From contig NZ_BOOJ01000055.1 in NCBI RefSeq assembly GCF_016863175.1, forward strand, positions 62,001 through 126,000: a stretch of DNA of 64,000 nt, in the 5' to 3' direction. Every line of letters starts with the position of its first letter. The stretch's first letter is position 1. Under the pieces are notes generated by a model. It did no database searches, was not told the origin of the DNA, and saw only the letters and a list, made by a program, of their open reading frames with translations. Source of the stretch: Paraplanobispora siamensis. Its GTDB lineage: Bacteria; Actinomycetota; Actinomycetes; Streptosporangiales; Streptosporangiaceae. Below are positions 41,898 through 54,089 of the stretch, piece by piece. The position numbers were made by a program, and so were the translations under genes.

Positions 41898-42450
41898 CCG
41901 ATCGGATCGCCGTGTAGCCGACCTTGGGGAGCATCGTCAGGATGACGAGCCCCACACAGAGATTGGCCAGGCCGGTCGCGAGCTGGGTCGACAGCGGCGC
42001 CTCGGCGGTGAAGGGCAGGATGGCGAAGGCGGCCGTCAGCAGCCCGATGATCGTGGAGAAGTACGCCAGCGGCCGCGGGGTGAGCGTGACCAGGATCTGC
42101 AGGATCAACGTGGCGATGAGCGCGCCCGTACCCGCGGAGATCACGTAGAGCGCCGTCCCTGACGCGCCGGTCAGTCCCCTGCTCCGCGGGGTCAGCAGCT
42201 CGACGTTGAGGATCCCCTCCGCGACGAGCACGCCGAGCCACGCCACCAGGCCGGCGACCACGGCCGTGGCCAGGCCGCCGCCCCAGAGCCTGCCCGTGTC
42301 GACGGCGGGCGGTTCCTCGGACGGCGCGGGCGAGCGGGACGGGAGCGGCCCGGCCTGCGGGTAGTCCCCGGCCTGCTGATACTCCCCGCCCTGCTGGTAG
42401 TTCCCCCGGGGCTCGTAGCCGCCGGGTGGGTCGTACATCGATCCGGACAT
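41890..42450 (-). CDS. DUF6069-like membrane protein
   Basis: 186 aa. Gln/Gly/Tyr-rich N-terminus (YEPRGNYQQGGEYQQAGDYPQAG repeats) followed by four hydrophobic helices with LWGGGLATAVVAGLVAWLGVLVAEGILNVELL and TPRPLAYFSTIIGLLTAAFAILPFT, characteristic of DUF6069. Third gene of a minus-strand unit after the two glycosidases (amylase stop at 42501). Function unknown. Confidence 0.8.
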   Translation of the reverse strand: MSGSMYDPPGGYEPRGNYQQGGEYQQAGDYPQAGPLPSRSPAPSEEPPAVDTGRLWGGGLATAVVAGLVAWLGVLVAEGILNVELLTPRSRGLTGASGTALYVISAGTGALIATLILQILVTLTPRPLAYFSTIIGLLTAAFAILPFTAEAPLSTQLATGLANLCVGLVILTMLPKVGYTAIRSAR

Positions 42451-42500
42451 CGTCAGGACTCCTCACACGGTCGCGGTCACCGGTTGCCCGTCCGGAGCGG

Positions 42501-44023
42501 TCACGGCTGCGCCGCCGGAGCCGCCCCGGGAGGTGCGGTCGCGGCCGGTTCGACCGCGAAGACGTTGCCGGCCCAGCCGTCGAGCGCGACGTACAGGCCG
42601 GGATCACGCATCTCGGCGCCGTCGCGTTCGTACGCCGTGCCGGTCAGCAGGTCGCGCAGGATCCAGCGCCGGTCGGGCAGCTCGGACCAGGCCAGCGGCA
42701 GGCGGGCCTGCGCGGCCCGGTCCTGCAGGTTGACCACGACCAGGTGCCGCCCCTGCGGGCGGGACCAGCTCCAGGCCGCCATCCCCTCGCAGGACCGGTT
42801 GTCCGGCCAGCCGGTGCACTCGACCGGCTGCCAGTCGCCCTCGCGCATGCCGCTCGCGCCGACGGCCGCCAGCAACCGCTCGTGGAAGGCCCGCAGCTCC
42901 GGCACGGGCTCCTCGTCCGGCCGCCGGGTGAGGAAGACGGGCACTCTGACCCGGCGCCCCTCGAACTGGCCCTCGTGCCACAGGGTGGCCCCCGGCAGGG
43001 TGGCGATCATCATCGCGGCGGCCCGCTCCTTGGCCGGATCGAACACCGCGGCGGCCCGGGGCTCGTCGTGGTTCTCCAGGAAGCGCACCAGCCCCTCCTG
43101 GTAGGCCAGGTCCGCGCGCAGGTGACCGCGCACGGATCCGGGGCTCTCGTGCAGCAGCCGGTCGTACAGCCGCTTGTCGTAGCAGAAGTCGAAGCCCTGC
43201 TGCTGCAGGACCCATTCCATGTCCCAGTAGGCCTCGGCCACGAACATCAGCGACGGGTGGCGCTCCCTGACCCGGCCGATGACGAACGGCCAGAACTCCT
43301 CCGCCGGGGGCGTGCCCGCCCGATCGCCCCAGGTCTTGGCGAACACCTCGGTGGTCAGCAGCATGGCCATGTCGCAGCGCACGCCGTCACACTGCTCGCC
43401 GATCCGGGTCAGCACCTCGGCGGTGGCGGCGCGCAGCCCGGGCGCGAAGGCGTTGAGCTGCGCCACGTCCGGCCAGGGCGCGAAGAACGGGTCCCGCCCG
43501 CGCGCGACGACCACGCCGTCCCGGGCGAAGAAGGCCGCCGGGTCCCGCTCCAGGTCGGCGGCATGGCCGCGGACGAAGTACTCGGGGTGGGCGGTCAGCC
43601 AGGGATGGTCGGGGGCCACGTGGTTGGGCACGTAGTCCAGCAGCAGCCGCAGGCCCCGGCGGGCCAGCGCGTCCCTCGCCGCGGCCAGTCCCGCCGTCCC
43701 GCCCAGCCTGGGGTCGACGGTGTAGTCGCGCACGCAGTACGGCGAGCCGGCGATGTCGCGGTCGGTGACGTCGGGCAGGGCGGCCCGGAAGGAGTCGCGC
43801 AGCCCGGACTGGGTCAGGGCGAGTTCGCGGCCGGCCGAGCTGCGCTGCCACACGCCCATCAGCCAGACCGTGTCGACACCGGGCAGCGCCAGCGCGTCCC
43901 ACTCCTGCCCGGGCACGTCCTGCAGACCTATCGTCCGGCCGTGGCGGCGTTCCAGCTCGCCCAGCCACACCCACGTGTTGACCTCGTAGATCACCGGGGC
44001 CGGCCGCGGCCGGCGGTCGCCCG

Positions 44024-44027
<4 letters not shown>
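42501..44027 (-). CDS. GH13 alpha-amylase family glycosidase
   Basis: 508 aa, (beta/alpha)8 barrel enzyme acting on alpha-glucan or related disaccharides. Visible catalytic positions: nucleophile Asp in DGVRCDMAMLL, acid/base Glu in FVAEAYWD, and Asp in ENHDEPR. The barrel opening is IYEVNTWVWLGEL, and the C-terminal beta domain starts near AWSWSRP. No signal peptide, so it acts inside the cell. Its start overlaps the MGH1-like gene stop by ATGA, so the two enzymes are made together and may degrade one glucan in sequence. Confidence 0.88.
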
Positions 44028-46870
<2,843 letters not shown>

Positions 46871-47003
46871 CTCCGCAGCACCTCCACGATCGTCGCCGAC
46901 GGTTGTGCGCAGCACGCGGCGCGACCCCGGCGGGCGCCGCTCTGGCGCCCGCCGGTGCCGCTCGCCCACAGCCGACCGTCGCACCGCGGGACGGGCCCTC
47001 CCA

Positions 47004-47020
47004 TCACCCGGCGAGGGTGA
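47004..47020. promoter_or_regulatory. Island palindrome site 7: TCACCC-N5-GGGTGA (exact)
   Basis: Spacer GGCGA. It is 60 bp before the SHOCT gene (plus strand) and 134 bp before the MGH1-like gene (minus strand). Confidence 0.8.
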
Positions 47021-47082
47021 TGAGGCCGCTCCGGCGGCCGGATCTCCTGGAACCGAACTCGCGCGGATCCGGGAGGCCGATG

Positions 47083-47424
47083 ATGGGGATGCTTCGCAAG
47101 CGAGGAAAAGGAAGACCGCTGCGCAACGCGGTGGTGATCGCCGGTGCCGGTGCCGCCGCCTACAAGGCGATCAAGCGCCGCCAGGCCAAAAACGCCGTTC
47201 AGGGCGATGAGTACTACGACGAGTACGTCGACGACCAGGAACAGATCACGGCGCCGCCTGCCGCGCAGACGGTGCCCGCGCGGGCGGCGTCCGCGCGGGC
47301 GACGTCACCGGTGTCCGCCGGCGGGACGGTGGCCGAGCTGGAGCGGCTCAAGGTGCTGCTCGACCAGGGAGCCATCACGGAAGAGGAGTTCCGCGCGGCC
47401 AAGCAGCAGGTGCTGCGCGGTTAG
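47083..47424 (+). CDS. SHOCT domain protein
   Basis: 113 aa from ATG 47083 (another ATG directly before it at 47080; GGGAGG precedes both). A basic N-terminus RKRGKGRPLRN, one short hydrophobic/Ala-Gly helix, an acidic patch YYDEYVDDQEQ, a linker, and a C-terminal SHOCT motif ELERLKVLLDQGAITEEEFRAAKQQVL. SHOCT segments are thought to aid oligomerisation. Sited 60 bp after palindrome 7 and 26 bp before the third DUF7144-like gene, making a two-gene operon. Confidence 0.85.
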   Translation: MGMLRKRGKGRPLRNAVVIAGAGAAAYKAIKRRQAKNAVQGDEYYDEYVDDQEQITAPPAAQTVPARAASARATSPVSAGGTVAELERLKVLLDQGAITEEEFRAAKQQVLRG

Positions 47425-47450
47425 CGCCTGACGGGACATGGAGGTGCCAC

Positions 47451-47882
47451 ATGGCAGGCAGGTCGCACGCGGACGATCAGGTGAGTGGCTGGACCACGGG
47501 ATCGATCCTCTTCACCGCCGTCCTGATGATGACGGTGGGGTTCTTCCAGGCGATCGAGGGGATCGCGGCCATTCTGGAGGACCAGTTCTACATTCCCGCG
47601 CCGAACTACATCTATGCGATCGACGTGACCGCCTGGGGCTGGACACATCTGGCCCTGGGCGTCGTGGTGGGCATCGCGGGCTGGGGTGTGATGTCGGCTC
47701 AGCTCTGGGCCCGCATCGTCGGGATCATCGCGGCCGCGCTGAGCGCGATCGCGAACTTCTTCTTCATCCCCTACTACCCGATCTGGGCGCTGCTCATCAT
47801 CGCCATCGACGTGTTCGTGATCTGGACCCTGTGCGTGTACGGCAAGCAGGAGGCCCGGCAGGCGGGACTCCGCGGCGACTGA
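47451..47882 (+). CDS. Four-helix small membrane protein, DUF7144-like, paralogue 3
   Basis: 143 aa, ATG with GGAGGTG upstream. Same layout as 38920 and 39469: IEGIAAILEDQFYIPAPNYIYAIDVTAWGWTHLALGVVVGIAGWGVMSAQLWARIVGIIAAALSAIANFFFIPYYPIWALLIIAIDVFVIWTLCVYGKQEARQAG. Closest to 39469. It is second in the SHOCT operon and so linked to site 7. Having three copies near three island sites suggests dosage or isoform importance. Confidence 0.9.
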   Translation: MAGRSHADDQVSGWTTGSILFTAVLMMTVGFFQAIEGIAAILEDQFYIPAPNYIYAIDVTAWGWTHLALGVVVGIAGWGVMSAQLWARIVGIIAAALSAIANFFFIPYYPIWALLIIAIDVFVIWTLCVYGKQEARQAGLRGD

Positions 47883-47907
47883 CACGGCGACTGGCGGCGT
47901 GACGACC

Positions 47908-47938
47908 GGCAGGCCCCCGTGAACCGGGGGCCTGCCGC
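47908..47938 (+). terminator. GC-rich hairpin after the SHOCT/DUF7144 operon
   Basis: CGGCAGGCCCCC (47908-47919) pairs with GGGGGCCTGCCG (47927-47938), loop GTGAACC. No T-run, but the position between convergent genes fits a terminator. Confidence 0.6.
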
Positions 47939-47976
47939 ATGTCGCCCGCATGTCGCCGTATCCCGACATGCCGCCG

Positions 47977-48270
47977 TCACATGCTGCGCAGGTCGACCAT
48001 CCGGTCGCGCCGCAGAACGGTGCTCACCCAGTGGCTCAGGTCGACCAGCACCCCGAGGGCGATCCAGAGCCACGCCCAGCCGGGGACCCCCACCCCCGGC
48101 ACGTAGAACAGCACGTACAGCAGCGTCGCGAACGGGAAGAAGACGATGCCGAGCAGCGGCACGATCCAGGTGCCGAAGGCGGCGTCGACCAGGTTCGGCC
48201 GGGCCAGCCACACGACGAGCAACGCGAACCTGGGGAAGAATCCAGCGAAGATCGCAAACAGGCAGCCCAC
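47977..48270 (-). CDS. Small membrane protein of unknown function
   Basis: 97 aa with three hydrophobic helices (LFAIFAGFFPRFALLVVWLA, FGTWIVPLLGIVFFPFATLLYVLFY, WAWLWIALGVLVDLSHWV). Resembles short actinobacterial proteins with the RPNLVDAAF motif between helices. Function unknown. Site 8 lies 94 bp upstream, so it may belong to the regulon. Confidence 0.75.
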   Translation of the reverse strand: MGCLFAIFAGFFPRFALLVVWLARPNLVDAAFGTWIVPLLGIVFFPFATLLYVLFYVPGVGVPGWAWLWIALGVLVDLSHWVSTVLRRDRMVDLRSM

Positions 48271-48363
48271 GGCCGTCCCCTTTCTCCGGAACCCTCATCG
48301 TCCGGGCCCTCCCCGCGAAGGAGGCCCTGGCTCACACGAAACCCCGTGTCCCCGGCGCCCGGC

Positions 48364-48380
48364 TCACCCTTGCCGGGCGA
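48364..48380. promoter_or_regulatory. Island palindrome site 8: TCACCC-N5-GGGCGA
   Basis: TCACCC, TTGCC, GGGCGA. One mismatch, 94 bp before the 48270 start. Confidence 0.65.
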
Positions 48381-48422
48381 GATGGGCGCCGGAGGCCGTC
48401 AGCTGCGCCGAATCTTCGCTTC

Positions 48423-48439
48423 TCATCCCTCATGGGTGA
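48423..48439. promoter_or_regulatory. Island palindrome site 9: TCATCC-N5-GGGTGA
   Basis: TCATCC, CTCAT, GGGTGA. One mismatch, 109 bp before the plus-strand gene 48548. It lies 43 bp from site 8, so the divergent promoters each have a copy. Confidence 0.65.
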
Positions 48440-48547
48440 TTCACCGGCGCGTCACCGGCGTGATGCTCTCCCCATAGCGCGACCGGCCGTGGCGGCCGGA
48501 TCGCCGGCCCCGGGCCACCCGGCGTCCATCCGCCGGTGGAGGTGATC

Positions 48548-48802
48548 GTGTTGACCCTGTCCGTATGCTTGCTGATCGTCGCCGTCATCACCACTGTGAT
48601 CATCGTGTTGCGCCGCCGGCGCCGCCGGGCCTGGGCGGCCGACTCCCCGGCCGCGAGCGTGAAACCCCCCGACCCCGCCGGGTCCCATGATCGCGGGGTC
48701 GAGGTGGACGAGGAGGCCTGGGCGGAGATCGTCAGGCACCTGAAGAAGGAGGGGATCCGAGACGAGCCGGGGGACGGTCGGCCCGCCGGCGGGCCGCGCT
48801 GA
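48548..48802 (+). CDS. Small single-pass membrane protein, paralogue of 40766
   Basis: 84 aa from GTG 48548, 5 bp after GGAGG (an in-frame GTG at 48536 overlaps that site). A strongly hydrophobic N-terminal helix (LTLSVCLLIVAVITTVIIVL), then RRRRRRAWA, and a tail with SHDRGVEVDEEAWAEIVRHLKKE. The tail repeats the SHDxGVxVxxxxWAxIVxxL motif of gene 40766. The last 71 bp overlap the 3' end of the opposite-strand hydrolase gene. Function unknown. Confidence 0.7.
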   Translation: MLTLSVCLLIVAVITTVIIVLRRRRRRAWAADSPAASVKPPDPAGSHDRGVEVDEEAWAEIVRHLKKEGIRDEPGDGRPAGGPR

Positions 48803-50732
48803 CCGGGGCCGGCCGCAGCCGCTCGCCGAGCTGCCGGCGACGGGCCCAGGCCAGCTCGCGCTCCCCCAGCGCCTTGTCGATGTTCTCCAGCGTGCCGGGC
48901 CCGGCGGGCAGGTCGAAGGCGGCATGGATGAACCGCGACAGGTCCGCCCGGTAGTCGTGGCCCAGGGCCTCGAGCCGGCCGGGGACGACCCGGTTGGCGT
49001 TCAGCAGGTCGACGAAGGTGATCACTGAGGTGACGAACGGCCGCCAGGTGGCCCCCCGGGGGATCCCGGGTCTGCGCGTGGCGGGCGGCCCCAGCCACTC
49101 GGGCGCCTGGATCAGCAGCGGCAGCCCGAGCTTGGGGATGGGGTCCTCGTCGTGTGTGAGCAGGACGATCCTGACCCCTTCCCTCCGCTCCCGGGGGAGC
49201 GCGAGCCACTCGTCGTAGGAGGCCACCTCCACGATGCGCCCGTGCGGGTCGCACTCCTCGGGGTCGTCCAGCCAGGCCTGCCGCCAGGCCGAGGCGAAGG
49301 GCGTCCCGACGAACAGGGCGCGGTCGATCATCAGCAGGTCCATGCCCCTGGCGCCCTGCCGCAGGAAGACGTTCTGGGCGGCGTGGCTGCCGAGGCTCTC
49401 GCCGAACAGCAGCAGCCGGGGCCGGCGCTCGGGCGGCAGGGAGCGCAGCTTCCAGCTCATGGCCGTCAGGAAGGCGAGGTTGTCCTCCCACGCCGTCTTG
49501 ATCCTGTCCAGGGAGAGGTAGGAGGGGCGTACGGAGTACTGGATCGCGGCCGAGGCGACGTCGCCGCCGGTGAGGTACTCCACCGTCTCGACGGCCATGT
49601 AGTTGACGTAGCCGGTGCCCGTCGGCGAGAAGTAGGCGATGGTCCCGCGGTCGAAGGCGCCCAGGCGCTCGAGCTCCCGCATGGCCAGGTCGGCCCGCTC
49701 GGTCGCCGTGGCGGCCGAGGCCAGGCCGACGAACACCCGGATCGGGTCCTTCGTGCCGGTCGCCCCGGTGACGTCCGCGATCTCCCGCGCGGTCAGCGCC
49801 ATGTTCACGTACCGGCGGCCCTCCCGCCCGAAGTCCGCCCAGTCGACCAGGCTGCCGGGCCCGCCGCTGACCCACCGCGATGAAGGCGGCGTGTCGTGGG
49901 CGGGCTCGATCACCGTGCCCGCCTCCTCCAGGCGGTGGTAGACGACGCGGGCGGCGCGGTAGGCGGCGTACCCGAACAGACCTCTGACGATCATGTTCCC
50001 GGCCGCCAGGCTGACCGGTGCGAGCGAGGGGGCCGCCCACCGGACGCCCCGGGCGGCGACCGCGGCCGCCGCCGACTCGGCCCGCGAGGCCGCCGTGATG
50101 GAGCCCGAGATGACGCCCCCCACCAGGATCGCGCGCCTGGCCAGCAGCTGGCCGCTCCCGTGCTCCTCAGTGGGAGTGTCCGGCTTCCCCTGTTCCTCCT
50201 GGCCGGCCACGGCCCGGCGCTGCCAGAAGTAGAGCGCGGCGCCGACTCCCGTGCCCGCCCCGAGCACGGTCCAGACGTTCACCCGGCCCACGGCGCGCTG
50301 TCCCGTCAGCCGGCGGACCAGCCCGTCGGCGCCCGTGGTGAGCGCACCCGCGATCCCTCCGGTGACCAGCCGCCAGCCGGCCGCCCGGACGGCGGCGCGG
50401 GCCAGCGGTTCCCCGGCGCGCTGGGCGAAGAGGCGCTGCACGAGTATTCCGGCGCCGACGGCGCCGAGGTTGGCGGCGAAGGTCGCGGTCCCCGCCCGGC
50501 GCCGCGATCCGGACAGGCGGCGGGCCACCGCGGTGATGCCCTCCTGGGCCGTCACCGTGAGCCCGTAGTTGGCCGCCGCGACGACGCCGGTGATCACTGC
50601 CTGGTCACGGGTCGTGCGCGGCAACAGGCCGGGCTGGAAGGACGGGCCCACACTGCCCACCGCCGCGAGCAGGCCCGCGGCCTCGGCAGTCTCGATGTCG
50701 GCCCCGACGATCCGGGTGAACACATCGGGCAT
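48732..50732 (-). CDS. Membrane-anchored alpha/beta-hydrolase (Abhydrolase_9 type)
   Basis: 666 aa from ATG 50732 (a GTG-type extension upstream is less likely). The N-terminal half has several Ala/Gly-rich hydrophobic segments (TM domain), the C-terminal half an alpha/beta-hydrolase with nucleophile Ser in LLFGESLGSHAAQN and the late His in the LGHDYRADLSRF region. This fits the Abhydrolase_9 family of actinobacterial membrane hydrolases, whose substrate is unknown. It follows arcC by 105 bp on the same strand and may be read through from the arc operon. Confidence 0.82.
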   Translation of the reverse strand: MPDVFTRIVGADIETAEAAGLLAAVGSVGPSFQPGLLPRTTRDQAVITGVVAAANYGLTVTAQEGITAVARRLSGSRRRAGTATFAANLGAVGAGILVQRLFAQRAGEPLARAAVRAAGWRLVTGGIAGALTTGADGLVRRLTGQRAVGRVNVWTVLGAGTGVGAALYFWQRRAVAGQEEQGKPDTPTEEHGSGQLLARRAILVGGVISGSITAASRAESAAAAVAARGVRWAAPSLAPVSLAAGNMIVRGLFGYAAYRAARVVYHRLEEAGTVIEPAHDTPPSSRWVSGGPGSLVDWADFGREGRRYVNMALTAREIADVTGATGTKDPIRVFVGLASAATATERADLAMRELERLGAFDRGTIAYFSPTGTGYVNYMAVETVEYLTGGDVASAAIQYSVRPSYLSLDRIKTAWEDNLAFLTAMSWKLRSLPPERRPRLLLFGESLGSHAAQNVFLRQGARGMDLLMIDRALFVGTPFASAWRQAWLDDPEECDPHGRIVEVASYDEWLALPRERREGVRIVLLTHDEDPIPKLGLPLLIQAPEWLGPPATRRPGIPRGATWRPFVTSVITFVDLLNANRVVPGRLEALGHDYRADLSRFIHAAFDLPAGPGTLENIDKALGERELAWARRRQLGERLRPAPVSAARRRADRPPARLGSPPSSGA

Positions 50733-50837
50733 GGCATCCCCCACTTCGCATTCCCCGCTTCCGAGAGCGGGACGGGTGATCACGGGTGCGGCCGCTCCGG
50801 GAAGGACCCGGCCCGGCGGCCGGGCCGGGTCCGGCGG

Positions 50838-51806
50838 TCAGGACGGGTCCGGCCGAACCCAGGGGCCGGGCCGCAGGTCCTCCGAGCCGCCGTAGTCGCC
50901 GCCCGGAGTGACGACCGTGCCGGCCTTGCCGTCGAGGATCGCGACGGCGTCCTCCAGCGCTCCGATGGCGCCCAGGTCTCCGGTGACCTCGACGAACCGG
51001 CAGACCGCCTCCACCTTCGGCCCCATCGACCCGGCCGGGAAGTCCTCCCGCCGCAGCGCCGCCGGGGTGGCGCGGCTGATGACCTCGGCGTCGGCGGTGC
51101 CGTACCCGCGCTGTACGGCGGGCACGTCGGTGAGCAGCAGGAGCGCGTCGGCCTCGAGCGCCTCGGCCAGCTTCGCCGTGGCGAGATCCTTGTCGATCAC
51201 CGCCTCGACGCCCTGCAGCTTGCCCTCCTCGTTGCGGATGACCGGCACCCCGCCGCCGCCCGCGCACACCACGATCGCCCCCGACGAGAGCAGCTGGCGG
51301 ATCAGCCGCGTCTCGACGACGCGCTGCGGATCCGGCGAGGGCACGACCCTGCGCCAGTGGTCGCCGTCGCGGGCCACGCTCCAGCCCCGGCTCGCGGCCA
51401 ACTCCTGGGCCGTGCGCTCGTCGTAGACCGGGCCGACGAACTTGGTCGGGTTGCCGAAGGCCGGGTCGGCGGCCGAGACGAGAGTCTGGTTGATCAGCGC
51501 CACCACCTGGCGGCCGGGCAGGGCGTTCTGGAGCGCCTGGAGCAGCCAGTAACCGATCATGCCCTGGGTCTGGGCGCCCAGGACGTCGAACGGGTAGGGC
51601 ACGGTCAGGCTCGTGTCGGCCGCGCTCTCCAGGGCCAGCAGGCCGACCTGGGGACCGTTGCCGTGGGTGAGGATGAGCTCGTGCCGCTCGGCCAGCGGGG
51701 CGAGCGCGTGCACGGCCCGCACCGCGTTGGCCTGCTGCAGGGCCGCGTCGGGACGCTGGCCGCGTTCGAGCAGGGCGTTGCCGCCGAGGGCTGCGACGAT
51801 GCGCAT
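50838..51806 (-). CDS. arcC: Carbamate kinase
   Basis: 322 aa. Transfers the phosphate of carbamoyl phosphate to ADP, giving ATP, the energy step of arginine fermentation. Typical motifs: opening VAALGGNALLERGQ, HGNGPQVG near 50, VCAGGGGVPVI, AVIDKDLATAKLAE and FPAGSMGPKVEA. Fourth gene of the arcDABC-like operon, 13 bp after arcB. Its stop is close to the following hydrolase. Confidence 0.95.
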   Translation of the reverse strand: MRIVAALGGNALLERGQRPDAALQQANAVRAVHALAPLAERHELILTHGNGPQVGLLALESAADTSLTVPYPFDVLGAQTQGMIGYWLLQALQNALPGRQVVALINQTLVSAADPAFGNPTKFVGPVYDERTAQELAASRGWSVARDGDHWRRVVPSPDPQRVVETRLIRQLLSSGAIVVCAGGGGVPVIRNEEGKLQGVEAVIDKDLATAKLAEALEADALLLLTDVPAVQRGYGTADAEVISRATPAALRREDFPAGSMGPKVEAVCRFVEVTGDLGAIGALEDAVAILDGKAGTVVTPGGDYGGSEDLRPGPWVRPDPS

Positions 51807-51819
51807 GGCGTTCCTCCCC

Positions 51820-52821
51820 CTACGCGCCCATGGTCGCCAGCATGACGGCCTTGATCGTGTGCATCCGGTTCTCGGCCTGGTCGAAGACGATCGAGCGGGG
51901 GGACTCGAAGACCTCGTCGGTGACCTCCAGGGCCTCCATCCCGGTCTTCTCGAAGATCTCCGCGCCGACCTTGGTCCTGCGGTCGTGGAAGGCGGGCAGG
52001 CAGTGCATGAAGCGCACGTGCGGGTTGCCCGTGGCGTTGATCATTTCCGCGTTCACCTGGTAGGGGCGCAGCAGCTCGATGCGCTTGTCCCACACCTCCT
52101 TGGGCTCGCCCATCGAGACCCAGACGTCGGTGTAGACGAAGTCGGCGCCGGCCACCCCCTGCGCGACGTCCTCGGTGTGCGAGATGCGCGCGCCGGTCCC
52201 CTCGGCGATGCGCTGCGCCTGCTTGATCACGTCATCGTGGTTCCACAGCGACTGCGGGGCGACCATCCGGACGTCCATCCCCATCATCGCCCCCGCCACG
52301 AGCAGGGAGTTGCCCATGTTGTTGCGCGCGTCCCCGCAGTAGGCGAACGTGATCTCCTGGTCGGGCTTGCTGCTGTGCTCGCGCATCGTGAGCATGTCGC
52401 AGAGCGTCTGCGTCGGGTGCCACTCGTCGGTCAGGCCGTTCCAGACGGGCACGCCGGCCAGCCGCCCCAGCGTCTCGACGTGCTCCTGCTTGAAGCCGCG
52501 GTACTCGATGCCGTCGAACATCCGCCCCAGGACCCGGGCGGTGTCCTCGACCGACTCCTTGTGCCCGAGCTGCGACCCCGCGGGGTCGAGATAGGTGACG
52601 TGCGCCCCCTGGTCGTGGGCGGCGACCTCGAAGGCGCAGCGCGTGCGCGTGGAGGTCTTCTCGAAGATGATCGCGATGTTCCTGCCGGTGAGCCGGGGCC
52701 GTTCGAGTCCCGCGTACTTCGCCTGCTTCAGGCTCGCGGACAGGTCCAGCAGGTACTTCCACTCCGCCGGGGTGAAGTCGAGCTCCTTGAGGAAGTTGCG
52801 CGCGTGCAGGTTGAAGGTCAT
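51820..52821 (-). CDS. arcB: Ornithine carbamoyltransferase (catabolic)
   Basis: 333 aa. Converts citrulline and phosphate to ornithine and carbamoyl phosphate in the arginine deiminase pathway. Carbamoyl-phosphate binding motif STRTRCAFE (about residues 55-64), HPTQTLCDM, and [10 protein letters not shown] near 275. Length and context, between arcA and arcC, mark it as the catabolic form rather than biosynthetic ArgF. 16 bp after arcA. Confidence 0.95.
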   Translation of the reverse strand: MTFNLHARNFLKELDFTPAEWKYLLDLSASLKQAKYAGLERPRLTGRNIAIIFEKTSTRTRCAFEVAAHDQGAHVTYLDPAGSQLGHKESVEDTARVLGRMFDGIEYRGFKQEHVETLGRLAGVPVWNGLTDEWHPTQTLCDMLTMREHSSKPDQEITFAYCGDARNNMGNSLLVAGAMMGMDVRMVAPQSLWNHDDVIKQAQRIAEGTGARISHTEDVAQGVAGADFVYTDVWVSMGEPKEVWDKRIELLRPYQVNAEMINATGNPHVRFMHCLPAFHDRRTKVGAEIFEKTGMEALEVTDEVFESPRSIVFDQAENRMHTIKAVMLATMGA

Positions 52822-52837
52822 GTCGGCTCCTCAGCTC

Positions 52838-54067
52838 CTAGACCGGGTCTCGTTCGATCGGGCACGACATGCACCGCGGCCCGCCGCGACCTCGCCCGAG
52901 CTCGCTTCCCGCGATCGTGATCACTTCGATGCCGTGTTTGCGCAGGTAGGTGTTCGTGGTGACGTTGCGCTCATAGCCGACGATGACGCCGGGCTCGACG
53001 GCGAGGAAGTTGTTGCCGTCGTCCCACTGCTCGTGCTGGGCGGCCCGCAGGTCCTCGTCCGTGCGCAGCACCGTGACCCGGTCCACCTCCAGGGCCTCGG
53101 CGAGGGTCTGGAAGAAGTCGTCGTTGCGGACGATCTCCAGCCCGCCGGGAAGCTCCGGGTCCCGGGCCGGCAGCACCGTCCAGGACCGCAGGTCCGGATC
53201 GAGGTAGGGGTACATGACGAAGGTCGAGACGTCGATCATCGTCATGACGGTGTCGAGGTGCATCATCGCCCGCGAGTGCGGCAGCTCGACCGCGATGACC
53301 TTGCTCGCCGCCTTGCCCGCGAACAGCGCGCGCGCCAGGTTCTCGATGCCCATGGCCGTGCTGCGCTCGCCCAGCCCGATCAGCACGGCGCCGTTGCCCA
53401 GGACGTGGATGTCGCCCCCCTCCAGGGTGGCGGGCTGGTGCCCCACCCCGCCGGCGCCGTACCAGATGTTGAAGTCCGCACCGGCGAACATCGGGTGGAA
53501 CTCGTAGATCGCGGCGCTGTGCACCGACTCGCGCGCCCTGGCCGCCTTGGCCATCGGGTTGATGCTGACCCCGTTGTAGATCCAGGCCGAGTTGTCGCGC
53601 TGGAACAGGTGGTTGGGCAGCGGCGTCAGCAGGAAGTCGTCGGCGTTCATGAGCTCCCAGCGCAGGCCGCTCACGCTGAACCTGCTCAGGTCCGCCTTGA
53701 TGACGCCGCCGATCAGCATCTCGGACAGCCGCTCGCTCTCCACATCCTGGGCGAGCCTGCGCAGCGGCTCGACGAGGGTGGGCCCCACGGTGTCGTCGGT
53801 CAGCACGCGGTCGAGCACCCACTCCCGCGCGCCGGGGTTGTCGAGCACCTCGGCCAGCAGCGTGCCGAAGTAGTGCACCGTCACTCCGCGGTCGCGCAGC
53901 ACCTGCGCGAAGGCGTCGTGCTCCTCACGGGCCCGCTTGCCCCACAGGACGTCGTCGAACAGCAGCTCGTCGACGTTGGCCGGGCTCAGTCTGCTGAGTT
54001 CGAGCCCCGGCCGGTGCAGGATGACCTGGCGGAGCCGGCCGATCTCGGAGTCCACGTGGAAGGTCAT
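52838..54067 (-). CDS. arcA: Arginine deiminase
   Basis: 409 aa. Hydrolyses arginine to citrulline and ammonia. N-terminal [21 protein letters not shown], substrate motif FTRDNSAW-like region (here [12 protein letters not shown]), and catalytic Cys399 in [17 protein letters not shown]. The usual CMSMP is CMSCP here, giving a second Cys three residues on. The ammonia made can raise pH during acid or anaerobic stress. 22 bp after the permease gene, in one operon. Confidence 0.95.
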   Translation of the reverse strand: MTFHVDSEIGRLRQVILHRPGLELSRLSPANVDELLFDDVLWGKRAREEHDAFAQVLRDRGVTVHYFGTLLAEVLDNPGAREWVLDRVLTDDTVGPTLVEPLRRLAQDVESERLSEMLIGGVIKADLSRFSVSGLRWELMNADDFLLTPLPNHLFQRDNSAWIYNGVSINPMAKAARARESVHSAAIYEFHPMFAGADFNIWYGAGGVGHQPATLEGGDIHVLGNGAVLIGLGERSTAMGIENLARALFAGKAASKVIAVELPHSRAMMHLDTVMTMIDVSTFVMYPYLDPDLRSWTVLPARDPELPGGLEIVRNDDFFQTLAEALEVDRVTVLRTDEDLRAAQHEQWDDGNNFLAVEPGVIVGYERNVTTNTYLRKHGIEVITIAGSELGRGRGGPRCMSCPIERDPV

Positions 54068-54089
54068 GGCCTTCGTCTCCTTGTCGAGG

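Noticed and set aside
50771-50790. GGGTGATCACGGGTG before the hydrolase gene as another island palindrome
   Set aside because: The halves are outward and lack the TCACCC-N5-GGGTGA spacing.
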